64,000 nucleotides of DNA from Streptomyces himalayensis subsp. himalayensis (lineage in GTDB: Bacteria; Actinomycetota; Actinomycetes; Streptomycetales; Streptomycetaceae). Positions 57,453-64,000 of the stretch are shown piece by piece. Numbering within the stretch: the stretch's first letter is position 1; every line of letters begins with the position of its first letter. The position numbers and the translations under genes are program-made. The notes below the pieces were generated by a model. It searched no databases. It was not told the DNA's origin and saw only the letters and a program-made list of their open reading frames with translations. The stretch spans positions 124,001 through 188,000 of the forward strand of contig NZ_JACEHE010000004.1 in assembly GCF_013778455.1 (NCBI RefSeq). The letters run 5' to 3'.

Positions 57453-57548
57453 ACCCTGCCCCCATTCTCAGCGCAATTGCGTTTTCCATTCTCCAGGACA
57501 TCGCGCAGCACAGCATCTCGAGACGAGCCGGCGGTGTCGTTCTGGGCA

Positions 57549-58757
57549 TCAATCCGGCTTGTCCTCCGCTCCCGGTCCAGCGGATGTCCGTGAACGGTTC
57601 AGCAAGGGCAGCGCAAACAAGGGAAAGACGATCACTGACAAGAGACCCGCTGCCACCAGCGCGGCTGCGTTGGCCGGTCGGATCGCGTCCAGCTTCAAAC
57701 CGATCGTTGTCGCCGCCACGATCACGGGAAGGGAAGTGGCCTGCAGGAGTCCACTGGCCATGACCTCTGCCCGCGAGAGACCCGCGCTGCGGTAGGCCAA
57801 TGCGGGCAGTCCACGAACGAGGAGGAGCGCGGCAAGGAACATCGGTACCCGCAGCACCGTCGCGGCGTCCGCGAACAGTGCGCCGAGGTCGAACTGGATT
57901 CCGCTGGTCACGAAGAAGACCGGGACGAGGAATCCATAGCCCAGGCCCTCCAGTTTTACGTGGAACTGCGGATGCGTCCGTTCGGCGTCGGGGTCGACCA
58001 GCCGCAGTACGGCCCCCGCAATGAAGGCACCCAAAATGGCCTCGAATCCGAGATGCATGGCGCCCGCGGACAGGCCGACGATCAGAAGCATGGCCAGGCG
58101 GATTCGGACTTGGGCGCTCGTGTCCGCCAAATTCACTACGGCCCGGGACAGCCACATCGAGCGCCCCGCACGTATAGAAGTCACCGCGATGAGCGCCGTC
58201 AGGCAAGCCAGGCTGAGCAACAGAAGCAGCTTGGAGCCCGGGCCCGAAGCATGCTCGGAGAAGAACAACGACAGCAGCAGCACAGCGCTGATCTCGCCTG
58301 CAGAGGCTCCACCGATGGTCAGTTGGCCGACTGGTCGGTCGATTGCCTCGGCGTCCTTCAGGATCGGGACCAGAAGCCCCAAAGACGTTGCCACCAGCGC
58401 GGTGCCGATGAGCAGTGGGCTCTCGACCAGCCCGGCGAAGTCCAGCCCCCAGCCAACGACCCCGGCCAGCACAATCGTGCCCGCCAGTCCGATGGCGATG
58501 AGCCGCGCCCGTGGGCCGTGCAGTTGCTGGAAATCGATCTCGAGCCCGGCAAGGAACAGCAGGAAGCTCAGTCCAATGATCGACAACGCCTGAACGGTGG
58601 CGTCCGGCTGCACCAGATTCAGCACCGCCGGACCAACGATCACGCCGGCCACGATCTCGAGGACCGGGCCCGGGAGGGGGACTCGGGGCACCATGGCGAG
58701 GAGGAACGGGACGCCGGCGCCTACCGCGAGAACGATGACCAGATTGTCGTAAGACAT
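57549..58757 (-). CDS. Kef-type cation:proton antiporter
   Basis: A 402-residue CPA2 antiporter with about 12-13 helices. Key segments are LPGPVLEIVAGVIVGP, LSFLLFLAGLEIDFQQL, ALVATSLGLLVPILKDAEA and HLGFEAILGAFIAGAVLRL; the C-terminal TrkA-N domain of KefB/C is absent. It likely exchanges K+ or Na+ for protons in the cell membrane. It lies 97 bases upstream of the sulfite-oxidase-like gene on the same strand, so they may share a transcript. ATG 58757 lies after a GGAGACACC-type site. Confidence 0.9.
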   Translation of the reverse strand: MSYDNLVIVLAVGAGVPFLLAMVPRVPLPGPVLEIVAGVIVGPAVLNLVQPDATVQALSIIGLSFLLFLAGLEIDFQQLHGPRARLIAIGLAGTIVLAGVVGWGLDFAGLVESPLLIGTALVATSLGLLVPILKDAEAIDRPVGQLTIGGASAGEISAVLLLSLFFSEHASGPGSKLLLLLSLACLTALIAVTSIRAGRSMWLSRAVVNLADTSAQVRIRLAMLLIVGLSAGAMHLGFEAILGAFIAGAVLRLVDPDAERTHPQFHVKLEGLGYGFLVPVFFVTSGIQFDLGALFADAATVLRVPMFLAALLLVRGLPALAYRSAGLSRAEVMASGLLQATSLPVIVAATTIGLKLDAIRPANAAALVAAGLLSVIVFPLFALPLLNRSRTSAGPGAEDKPD

Positions 58758-58915
58758 GGTGTCTCCGGTGGCCGCTAGGCGGTGCGCTGGCTATGACCAA
58801 CGTTGCCCTCTTACGTGATGCTATGGGCTGCTGGTCCCCCTAGGCTGATGGGACGAACTGCTCGGCGCGGGCGTACACGTGTGATCATGCTCGCACTCTG
58901 CTAAGGATGCGATCG

Positions 58916-59821
58916 ATGGTCGCCAGCAACCTCGTTCTCCTGGGCAACGCCGGTGGTGTGGGCCGCACGGTCCTGGAGCAACTGCGCGCGCAGGGCGTGC
59001 CCGTGCGTGCGATGGTGCGCCGCGACGACGATCGTGCGGCCGAGCTGCGTGGGCTCGGCGCGGAGGTGGTCCTCGGCGATCTGACCCGGCCCGAGAGCAT
59101 CGCGGCCGCGCTGGAGGGCGTCGGCAGGATGTACTTCGCCATGCCCGTGTCGCCGGACCATCTGCTGGCCGCGACCGTGGTGGCCAGCGTGGCGCGCGAG
59201 CACGGAAACCTGGACGCCCTGGTGAGCATGTCCCAGATGACGGTGTCGCAGATGACCGCCACCAGCACCTCGGAGTCGCACCAGCAGCGCCTGCACTGGC
59301 TGGCGGAGCAGGTACTGAACTGGTCGGGCCTGCCGGTGGTACACATCAGGCCGACGTCGTTCCTGGACAATCCGCTGTTCACCGTGCTGGCAGCACGGTC
59401 GATCCGGGAGAGCGGCACGATCGCGTTGCCGTTCGGCACTGGGCGCACTTCGCCGATTGCTGTGGAGGACGTCGCCCGAGTGGCAGCCACCGTGCTGCGC
59501 GACCCGGCCCGGCACATCGGACACGTCTACGAGCTCACGGGCCCGCGCTCGGTCGATATGACGGAGATGGCCGAGGAGTTCTCACGGGCGTTGGGGTCCC
59601 CGGTGTCCTATGTGGACGTGCCGCTGGAGCAGTGGCGGGCCGAAGTCCTCGCCAAGGTGGGCCTGCCGCCGCACACCGAGGAGCACATCGCCACCATGGC
59701 CCGACTGCACCGCGAGAATCGCTACGACCGCGCGACGGACGACGTACAGCGCGTCACGGGCATTCCTGCCCGATCGGTCGAAGCGTTCGTGGCCGCCCGT
59801 AAGGAGTTCTATCTGGGCTGA
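58916..59821 (+). CDS. NmrA/NAD(P)H-binding quinone-reductase-like protein
   Basis: A 301-residue atypical SDR of the NmrA/QorB group. The loop is LVLLGNAGGVGRTVLEQLRAQGVPVRAMVRR with GxxGxxG slightly altered (GNAGGVG), followed by LGDLTRPESIAAALEGVGRMYFAMP. There is no YxxxK. Family members reduce quinones or act as redox-sensing proteins. ATG 58916 is chosen because AAGGA then sits at normal spacing; ATG 58907 overlaps that site. It is divergent from the Kef antiporter gene. Confidence 0.85.
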   Translation: MVASNLVLLGNAGGVGRTVLEQLRAQGVPVRAMVRRDDDRAAELRGLGAEVVLGDLTRPESIAAALEGVGRMYFAMPVSPDHLLAATVVASVAREHGNLDALVSMSQMTVSQMTATSTSESHQQRLHWLAEQVLNWSGLPVVHIRPTSFLDNPLFTVLAARSIRESGTIALPFGTGRTSPIAVEDVARVAATVLRDPARHIGHVYELTGPRSVDMTEMAEEFSRALGSPVSYVDVPLEQWRAEVLAKVGLPPHTEEHIATMARLHRENRYDRATDDVQRVTGIPARSVEAFVAARKEFYLG

Positions 59822-60033
59822 GCCGCACCGGCCGACACGTACCACGCCGACCAGGCGTGATCGAGCCCCGTGCCCCGCCCACCAGCGACCCGTTGCCCCC
59901 CGACACCTACACCGAACCGGGCGCCCAGCTCTCCGGTGTCGGCCCGCGGGCGGTGATTGGCACTGCATCCACTCACGGCGCTGAGTACCGTGCCCCCGTC
60001 GCCTCTCTTCTTGTACGCGGCGGGGGCCGCCAT

Positions 60034-61551
60034 TCAGTGGTCGAGCGGTTCGTAGTCGAACCAGTCGAAGTGGATGGTGCCGGCTGAGGCGTACATCCCG
60101 ATGACGCGGCCGGTGAAGCCGCCGGCCACCTCGGTGGACAGGTACCGGCCATCGAGTGTCGTGAGTTCGACGAACGTGCCGTTCGGTTCCTCGACGCCGA
60201 TGGTGAGGGTGTCGGGGCCGGTACGCGCGTCGTTCAGTTCCTGTACGGCGGCCACCTCGATTCTGAGCACCAGGGGGCCGGCGGGCATCGCATGAGACGC
60301 CACCACGGTGTGCAGCGGGCCGATGCGGGCGAGCACACGCACCTCGCCGGACGCCGCCTCGATGTCGTAGTGATGCTGTTCGTCGAGGCGGACGGCGAGG
60401 CCACCGCGTCCCTCCGCCGGGTCGATCAGGGTGCGTACCCGGCAGGACAGGTGTTGTTGGCGCCGGCCGACGAACGTCACGTCGTGATCGTCGAGTGATC
60501 CCCCACGGGCGTGCAGCGTCAGCCATCCTGCCCGTTCCTTCGTCGTGCAGGTCTCCGCGGGGCGGCGGCGCAGCGAGATCCAGCACGGGGCCAGCTCACT
60601 GAGGTCGAAGTCGTCCCGGACCGGTGTGACGGCGCCCGGCTGGAGCGGCCACGGAGGCGCGGGCATGACGAGCGACAGTTCACCGACGACCGGCCAGTCG
60701 TCGACCCAGCTCACTGGCGCCAGGAATGTCTCGCGGCCGAGTACGTGCCAGCCGGGGGTGCCACCGCCGGGGCGTACCCCGAGCAGCACCATCCACCACG
60801 AACCGTCAGGCGCCTGGACGAGGTCGCCGTGGCCGGTGTTCTGGATGGGGTGATCCGTGCCGCGGTGCGTCAGGATCGGGTTGGCCGGGCATGGCTCGAA
60901 CGGCCCGTTGGGCGTGCGGCCACGGGCGATGGAGACGCCGTGGCCCCGCTCGGTGCCACCTTCGGCGATGAGCAGATACCAGTAGTCGCCGATCCGGTAC
61001 AGATGCGGTGCTTCCGGTGCTTTGGCATGGGGCGTGCCGGACCAGAGCCGACGCGGCGGGCCGAACGACTCGCCGGTGTGGGGATCGATGCGGATCTGTT
61101 CGACTCCGGCATAGGTGCACCAGCAGTTGCCCTCGTCGTCCCAGGCGAGATCCGGGTCGATGCCGGGAACCCCGGGCAGCCGGATCGGGTCGGACCAGGG
61201 ACCGGCCGGGTCGGTGGCGGTGCTGAGCAGGTGGCCGCCGTCGTTCACGTTCGTGGTGATCAGCCAGAAGCGGCCATCGTGGTGGCGCAGTGTGGGCGCG
61301 TAGATCCCGCCGGAGGAGGTGGTCTCGGGCGGGAGGCGCAGTTGGCTCGGCCGTTCCAGGGCGTTGCCGATCTGAGTCCAGTGCACAAGGTCCCGGCTGT
61401 GGAAGATGGGTACGCCGGGGAAGTATTCGAAGCTGGAGCAGGCGAGGTAGTAGTCCGAGCCCGCCTGGCAGATGCTCGGATCGGGGTGAAACCCGGGAAC
61501 CACGGGATTGTTGATGGTGCTGGCGGTTGCGGGCATGCTCGACACCCTCAT
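60034..61551 (-). CDS. Glycoside hydrolase family 43 (beta-xylosidase-like)
   Basis: A 505-residue intracellular GH43 enzyme. The five-bladed propeller shows base Asp24 in PGFHPDPSICQAG, Asp132 in GIDPDLAWDDEG as pKa modulator and acid Glu180 in HAKAPEAPHLYRIGDYW. The C-terminal ~190 residues form a beta-sandwich (GH43_C2-like), as in beta-xylosidase/arabinofuranosidase proteins. No signal peptide is present, so imported oligosaccharides are the substrate. ATG 61551 has AAAGGA upstream. It lies downstream of the LacI gene on the same strand and opposite the ABC permease. Confidence 0.92.
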   Translation of the reverse strand: MRVSSMPATASTINNPVVPGFHPDPSICQAGSDYYLACSSFEYFPGVPIFHSRDLVHWTQIGNALERPSQLRLPPETTSSGGIYAPTLRHHDGRFWLITTNVNDGGHLLSTATDPAGPWSDPIRLPGVPGIDPDLAWDDEGNCWCTYAGVEQIRIDPHTGESFGPPRRLWSGTPHAKAPEAPHLYRIGDYWYLLIAEGGTERGHGVSIARGRTPNGPFEPCPANPILTHRGTDHPIQNTGHGDLVQAPDGSWWMVLLGVRPGGGTPGWHVLGRETFLAPVSWVDDWPVVGELSLVMPAPPWPLQPGAVTPVRDDFDLSELAPCWISLRRRPAETCTTKERAGWLTLHARGGSLDDHDVTFVGRRQQHLSCRVRTLIDPAEGRGGLAVRLDEQHHYDIEAASGEVRVLARIGPLHTVVASHAMPAGPLVLRIEVAAVQELNDARTGPDTLTIGVEEPNGTFVELTTLDGRYLSTEVAGGFTGRVIGMYASAGTIHFDWFDYEPLDH

Positions 61552-61622
61552 CGAGTCCTTTCATCGGGTTGGCCACACTGCGCCAGCGTCGGCCAGTGCC
61601 GTCGAGTCTGAAGTGGGTGGGC

Positions 61623-61638
61623 GGCGTTGACTAACGCC
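61623..61638. repeat. GGCGTT-GACT-AACGCC inverted repeat between lacI-like and GH43 genes
   Basis: A perfect six-base stem with a four-base loop in the 167-base gap. It may be a weak attenuator between the genes or a diverged operator. Confidence 0.45.
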
Positions 61639-61718
61639 AGGTCCTGATACTCCATCTCAGGCGGGCCCGCGGTGCGCTGGTGCTGCGAACAGCTTGCGAG
61701 ATGTCTGACATCGTCGGC

Positions 61719-62756
61719 CTACTCCGGCGGTCGAGCCGTGGTCCGGCGCGGCACGAGGGTGGGGGAGAGTCTGACCTGGACCGACGGCCGGCGACGGTCG
61801 GCGATCCGTTCCAGGAGGAGACGGGCGGCGTTTCTGCCGATCTCGTGGCCTGCCTGGTCGACGCTGGTCAGTGAGATGGGGCCGAGCGCGGCGAACGTGG
61901 TGTTGTCGTATCCGGCCACCGAGATGTCGCCGGGAACGGAAAGCCCGGCTTCAGCGACCGCTTCCAGCACGCCCATGGCAACGATGTCCGCTCCGGCGAA
62001 GACGGCCGTGGGAAGGCGGGGGCGAGCCAGCAGTTCCTTCGCGCCCTTGTAGCCGCCTTCCTGGGTGTAGCTGGTGGAGACCACATCGATCGACTCCGCC
62101 AGGCCGAGCGCCCGCATGGCCTGCCGGTATCCGTCGGCGCGCCGGGCGTTGGGCATCTCCGCGCGGCGCGTCGGGTCGGTTTCGCGGTGTTCGATGTGGG
62201 CGATCCGGCGATGCCCGAGACCGGCGAGGTGATCGACGATCAAGGACGCGCCCTCGACGTCGTCGTCCACCACCGTGTCGTACACCGGAGAGGACCCGTG
62301 CCGGCCGACGACGACGGTCGGCACGGAGGAGGCGACCTGTTCGAGATGGGTGCGAGGCGACACGGGTGCGATCATGATGATGCCGTCCATGCGGCGGTCG
62401 ATCATCGCCTCGGTGACGCGGGCTTCCGCCTTCTCGCCGTTGCCGCCCGGTCCCAGGAACACCTGGTATTCGGTGTCCTCCAGCGAGCCGGTGATGCCGT
62501 CGAGTATCTCGGGGAAGAAGGGGTTGCGGATGTCCGGCAGCATGACGCCGATGGTGTACGTCTGCCCACGGAGGCCTCTGGCACCCGCGTGCGGCCGGTA
62601 GCCCAGCTCATCGATCGCACGGCGGACCTTGGCACGCATCTCGGGGCTGGCTCCGTAGGCGTTGCGCAACACCTTGGACACGGCGGTCGTGGACACCTGG
62701 GCGTGACGGGCGACGTCGACGATGGTGACCCTGCGCGATGGTGCTGACGGCTCCAT
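61719..62756 (-). CDS. LacI family transcriptional regulator of the glycoside locus
   Basis: A 345-residue LacI repressor. The HTH is VTIVDVARHAQVSTTAVSKVLRNAYGASPEMRAKVRRAIDELGYRPHAGARGLRG, with the AVSKVLRN hinge-proximal recognition helix; the sensor domain follows (IGVMLPDIRNPFFPEILDGI, then DDDVEGASLIVDHLAGLGHRRIAHIEH, ending VRLSPTLVPRRTT). ATG 62756 has GGGGGAGGA, and an AACGTT palindrome begins 17 bases upstream. Operators before its own gene and before the divergent ABC operon make it the local repressor; the inducer is presumably a xylo- or arabino-oligosaccharide or monosaccharide. Confidence 0.93.
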   Translation of the reverse strand: MEPSAPSRRVTIVDVARHAQVSTTAVSKVLRNAYGASPEMRAKVRRAIDELGYRPHAGARGLRGQTYTIGVMLPDIRNPFFPEILDGITGSLEDTEYQVFLGPGGNGEKAEARVTEAMIDRRMDGIIMIAPVSPRTHLEQVASSVPTVVVGRHGSSPVYDTVVDDDVEGASLIVDHLAGLGHRRIAHIEHRETDPTRRAEMPNARRADGYRQAMRALGLAESIDVVSTSYTQEGGYKGAKELLARPRLPTAVFAGADIVAMGVLEAVAEAGLSVPGDISVAGYDNTTFAALGPISLTSVDQAGHEIGRNAARLLLERIADRRRPSVQVRLSPTLVPRRTTARPPE

Positions 62757-62772
62757 CGGTTCCTCCCCCTTT

Positions 62773-62786
62773 GGGTAACGTTGCCG
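62773..62786. promoter_or_regulatory. LacI operator in front of the lacI-like gene
   Basis: GGGTAACGTTGCCG, an AACGTT core with partly matching flanks, lies next to the ribosome site of the regulator. TACACT (minus strand, 62790-62795) may be its -10. Confidence 0.65.
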
Positions 62787-62879
62787 CCGAGTGTACGGAC
62801 GGATCCCGCTGCTCAGTAGGCATCTCGCGGCGGACTGCGCAGTTCACCGCCGTAACGATGATGCAGCGTGCGCGGCATC

Positions 62880-62908
62880 TTGACGTCACGCGGGACCCTC
62901 TCTAGGGT
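62880..62908 (+). promoter_or_regulatory. Promoter of the ABC transporter operon
   Basis: TTGACG (62880-62885) and TAGGGT (62903-62908) are exactly 17 bases apart. The expected transcript start falls near 62915, just before the operator at 62923. Confidence 0.8.
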
Positions 62909-62922
62909 CTGGCCACACCCTT

Positions 62923-62938
62923 TGGGAAACGTTACCCA
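62923..62938. promoter_or_regulatory. LacI operator downstream of the ABC promoter
   Basis: TGGGAAACGTTACCCA is palindromic at seven of eight pairs with an AACGTT core. Its place right after the transcript start fits repression by blocking RNA polymerase. Confidence 0.88.
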
Positions 62939-63049
62939 CAGCCCGAACGCGGGCCGCCCGGCCCGGCATCGCATCAGCCACCCAAGACGAAGAAACCGGC
63001 AGGCGCTCCTCGCCGCCTCACGCTGACCGGAGCCTGACCGCGAGTGTGT

Positions 63050-63063
63050 TTGAAACGATTCAA
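63050..63063. promoter_or_regulatory. Third LacI-like site overlapping the permease ribosome site
   Basis: TTGAAACGATTCAA pairs at six of seven positions with a central CG. It differs in its flanks from the other two sites, so it could belong to a second LacI-type regulator such as a catabolite controller. Confidence 0.55.
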
Positions 63064-63078
63064 GAAGGAGGTGCGTCG

Positions 63079-64000
63079 GTGACTCTCGCCCCGTACGAGC
63101 AACTCCCGGACCATGACCGGCCTCCGGATGCGGAACCGGTTCCACGAGTCCGGCGGGCGCGTACCACCCCGCCCTGGTGGTTCGCGCTGCCCGCGCTGCT
63201 GCTGTTCGCCTTCGTCGTCCTGGTGCCGAGCGTTCGCGGTGTCTACTACGCCTTCACCGACTGGGACGGCCTCGATCCCCACTTCTCCTTCGTCGGACTG
63301 GACAACTTCTCCGACATGCTCAGCGACCCCGACGCGCAGCAGGCCATCTGGCACACCCTGCTGATCGCCGTGTCCATCACGGTCGTTCAGAACGCGCTGG
63401 GCCTGCTGCTGGCCCTCGGGGTCAACACGGCGATCAAGTCCCGCAACGTGCTCAGAGTGTTCCTGTTCGCGCCGGCCGTCATCACGCCGATCGTGACCGC
63501 CTACCTCTGGCGCAACCTGCTCGGTCCGGACGGTGCGGTCAACAGCCTTCTGGGTGCGGTGGGTCTGGACGGCTGGCGGCAGGACTGGCTGGGCAGTCCG
63601 CAGCTCGCCCTGTGGGCGGTGGTCGGCGTGATCGTCTGGCAGTTCGCGGGCTACTCGATGGTGATCTTCCTGGCGGGGCTCCAGTCGGTGCCCAAGGAGG
63701 TCCATGAGGCGGCGGCCATCGACGGTGCGGGTGCTGTACGGCGTTTCTGGTCGGTGACGCGGCCGCTGCTGGCCCCGGCGCTCACCATCAACCTGATGCT
63801 GTCGATCATCGGAGGGATCAAGCTCTTCGACCAGGTGTACGCGTTGACGGGCGGGGGGCCGGGGCACGCGACCGACACCATCTCGACGCTGATCTACAAG
63901 GACGCCTTCACACTCGGTGAGTTCGGCTACAGCATCGCGCTCGCGGTCGTCCTCACGATCATCGTGGCGGTCGTCTCGACCGGACAGTACGTCGTGCTGT
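63079..64000 (+). CDS. Sugar ABC transporter permease, MalF-like (3' cut by window edge)
   Basis: At least 307 residues, open to the window end. The N-terminal ~35 residues are cytoplasmic, then six helices follow: WWFALPALLLFAFVVLVPS, TLLIAVSITVVQNALGLLLA, VLRVFLFAPAVITPIVTAY, LALWAVVGVIVWQFAGYSMVI and two more. The EAA loop that docks on the ATPase is EAAAIDGAGAVRRFWSVTRPLL, and GGPGHATDTISTLIYKDAF is typical of CUT1 permeases. GTG 63079 has AAGGAGG at 63065-63071. A solute-binding protein gene does not precede it, so it may come later in the operon. Control by the LacI-type regulator is strongly suggested by the sites at 62773, 62923 and 63050. Confidence 0.93.
   Translation, partial: MTLAPYEQLPDHDRPPDAEPVPRVRRARTTPPWWFALPALLLFAFVVLVPSVRGVYYAFTDWDGLDPHFSFVGLDNFSDMLSDPDAQQAIWHTLLIAVSITVVQNALGLLLALGVNTAIKSRNVLRVFLFAPAVITPIVTAYLWRNLLGPDGAVNSLLGAVGLDGWRQDWLGSPQLALWAVVGVIVWQFAGYSMVIFLAGLQSVPKEVHEAAAIDGAGAVRRFWSVTRPLLAPALTINLMLSIIGGIKLFDQVYALTGGGPGHATDTISTLIYKDAFTLGEFGYSIALAVVLTIIVAVVSTGQYVVL

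Noticed and set aside
56131-58800. A single 889-residue minus-strand fusion covering antiporter, sulfite-oxidase and reductase genes
   Set aside because: The 5' two thirds of that frame are out of register with the recognised Kef and SUOX-like proteins; the real reductase starts at ATG 56883.
60017-60030. GCGGC-GGGG-GCCGC as terminator between the NmrA-like and GH43 genes
   Set aside because: A five-base stem in very GC-rich DNA is expected by chance; not strong enough to annotate.
1-64000. tRNA, rRNA, CRISPR, insertion sequence, prophage or attachment site
   Set aside because: No cloverleaf, regular spacer array, transposase, integrase or long terminal repeat was recognised while reading both strands; short tandem repeats found are of slippage type.

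Overview
The window reads as a piece of a Streptomyces chromosome or that of a close actinomycete relative. GC is very high, third codon positions are almost all G or C, GTG starts are frequent, and the accessory proteins are typical Streptomyces families (DUF6421-, DUF6986-, DUF6510- and DUF6643-like proteins, TerD, mycothiol-dependent isomerase, deazaflavin-dependent reductase, right-handed beta-helix/AAA protein). No rRNA, tRNA, CRISPR array, phage module or intact insertion sequence was recognised.

Layout. 1-7.5 kb: end of a DUF6421-like gene, an SDR and a threonine-aldolase-like enzyme with overlapping ends, a transglutaminase-like protein, PlsC acyltransferase, a thioredoxin-like protein, a flavin reductase behind an unannotated 26-codon leader peptide of the actinobacterial sulfur-attenuator type, then etfBA closed by a perfect 16-bp terminator stem. 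7.6-16.5 kb: aldolase/citrate-lyase-like protein, divergent LacI regulator and ROK sugar kinase around a perfect palindrome, a kinase-Nudix fusion, M20 dipeptidase, geranylgeranyl-reductase-type flavoprotein and a deazaflavin-dependent reductase. 16.5-27.4 kb: several regulator/target pairs with visible palindromic operators (TetR/reductase, MarR/DHA2 exporter, TetR-DUF4865), a DeoR-SIS-class II aldolase amino-sugar/tagatose-type cluster, AlkB and a ROK repressor. 27.4-39.5 kb: SHOCT remnant, HATPase-type anti-sigma-like protein, cysteine synthase/desulfhydrase-like enzyme, a second DeoR, an 826-residue multi-spanning protein with split alpha/beta-hydrolase motifs, and the beta-helix/AAA protein. 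39.7-51.7 kb: a frameshifted TerD gene, HpnB-like glycosyltransferase, glutamate-racemase-like protein, O-antigen-ligase-like protein, apolipoprotein N-acyltransferase, Nudix, 3-hydroxybutyrate dehydrogenase, GAF-PucR regulator and an MHS transporter. 52-59.8 kb: a redox block (quinone reductase-like, VOC, disulfide oxidoreductase, small CxxC protein, ferredoxin-reductase-like protein, sulfite-oxidase-like molybdoenzyme, Kef-type antiporter, NmrA-like). 60-64 kb: a LacI-controlled glycoside utilisation locus (GH43, LacI, ABC permease cut by the window end) with a clear promoter and three operator-like palindromes.

Two genome-wide habits stand out. First, at least eight genes between 15.9 and 43.8 kb have short head-to-tail duplications (9-27 bp) that span their own stop codon. 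Second, several genes have a TANNNT hexamer exactly six bases before the start codon, the geometry of leaderless transcripts. Decay is visible in several places: TerD frameshift, a response-regulator tail without its receiver, an MFS C-terminal scrap, a SHOCT gene without its membrane helix and a truncated B3/4-like gene.

All product names come from reading motifs and recalled family resemblance; no database search was run.
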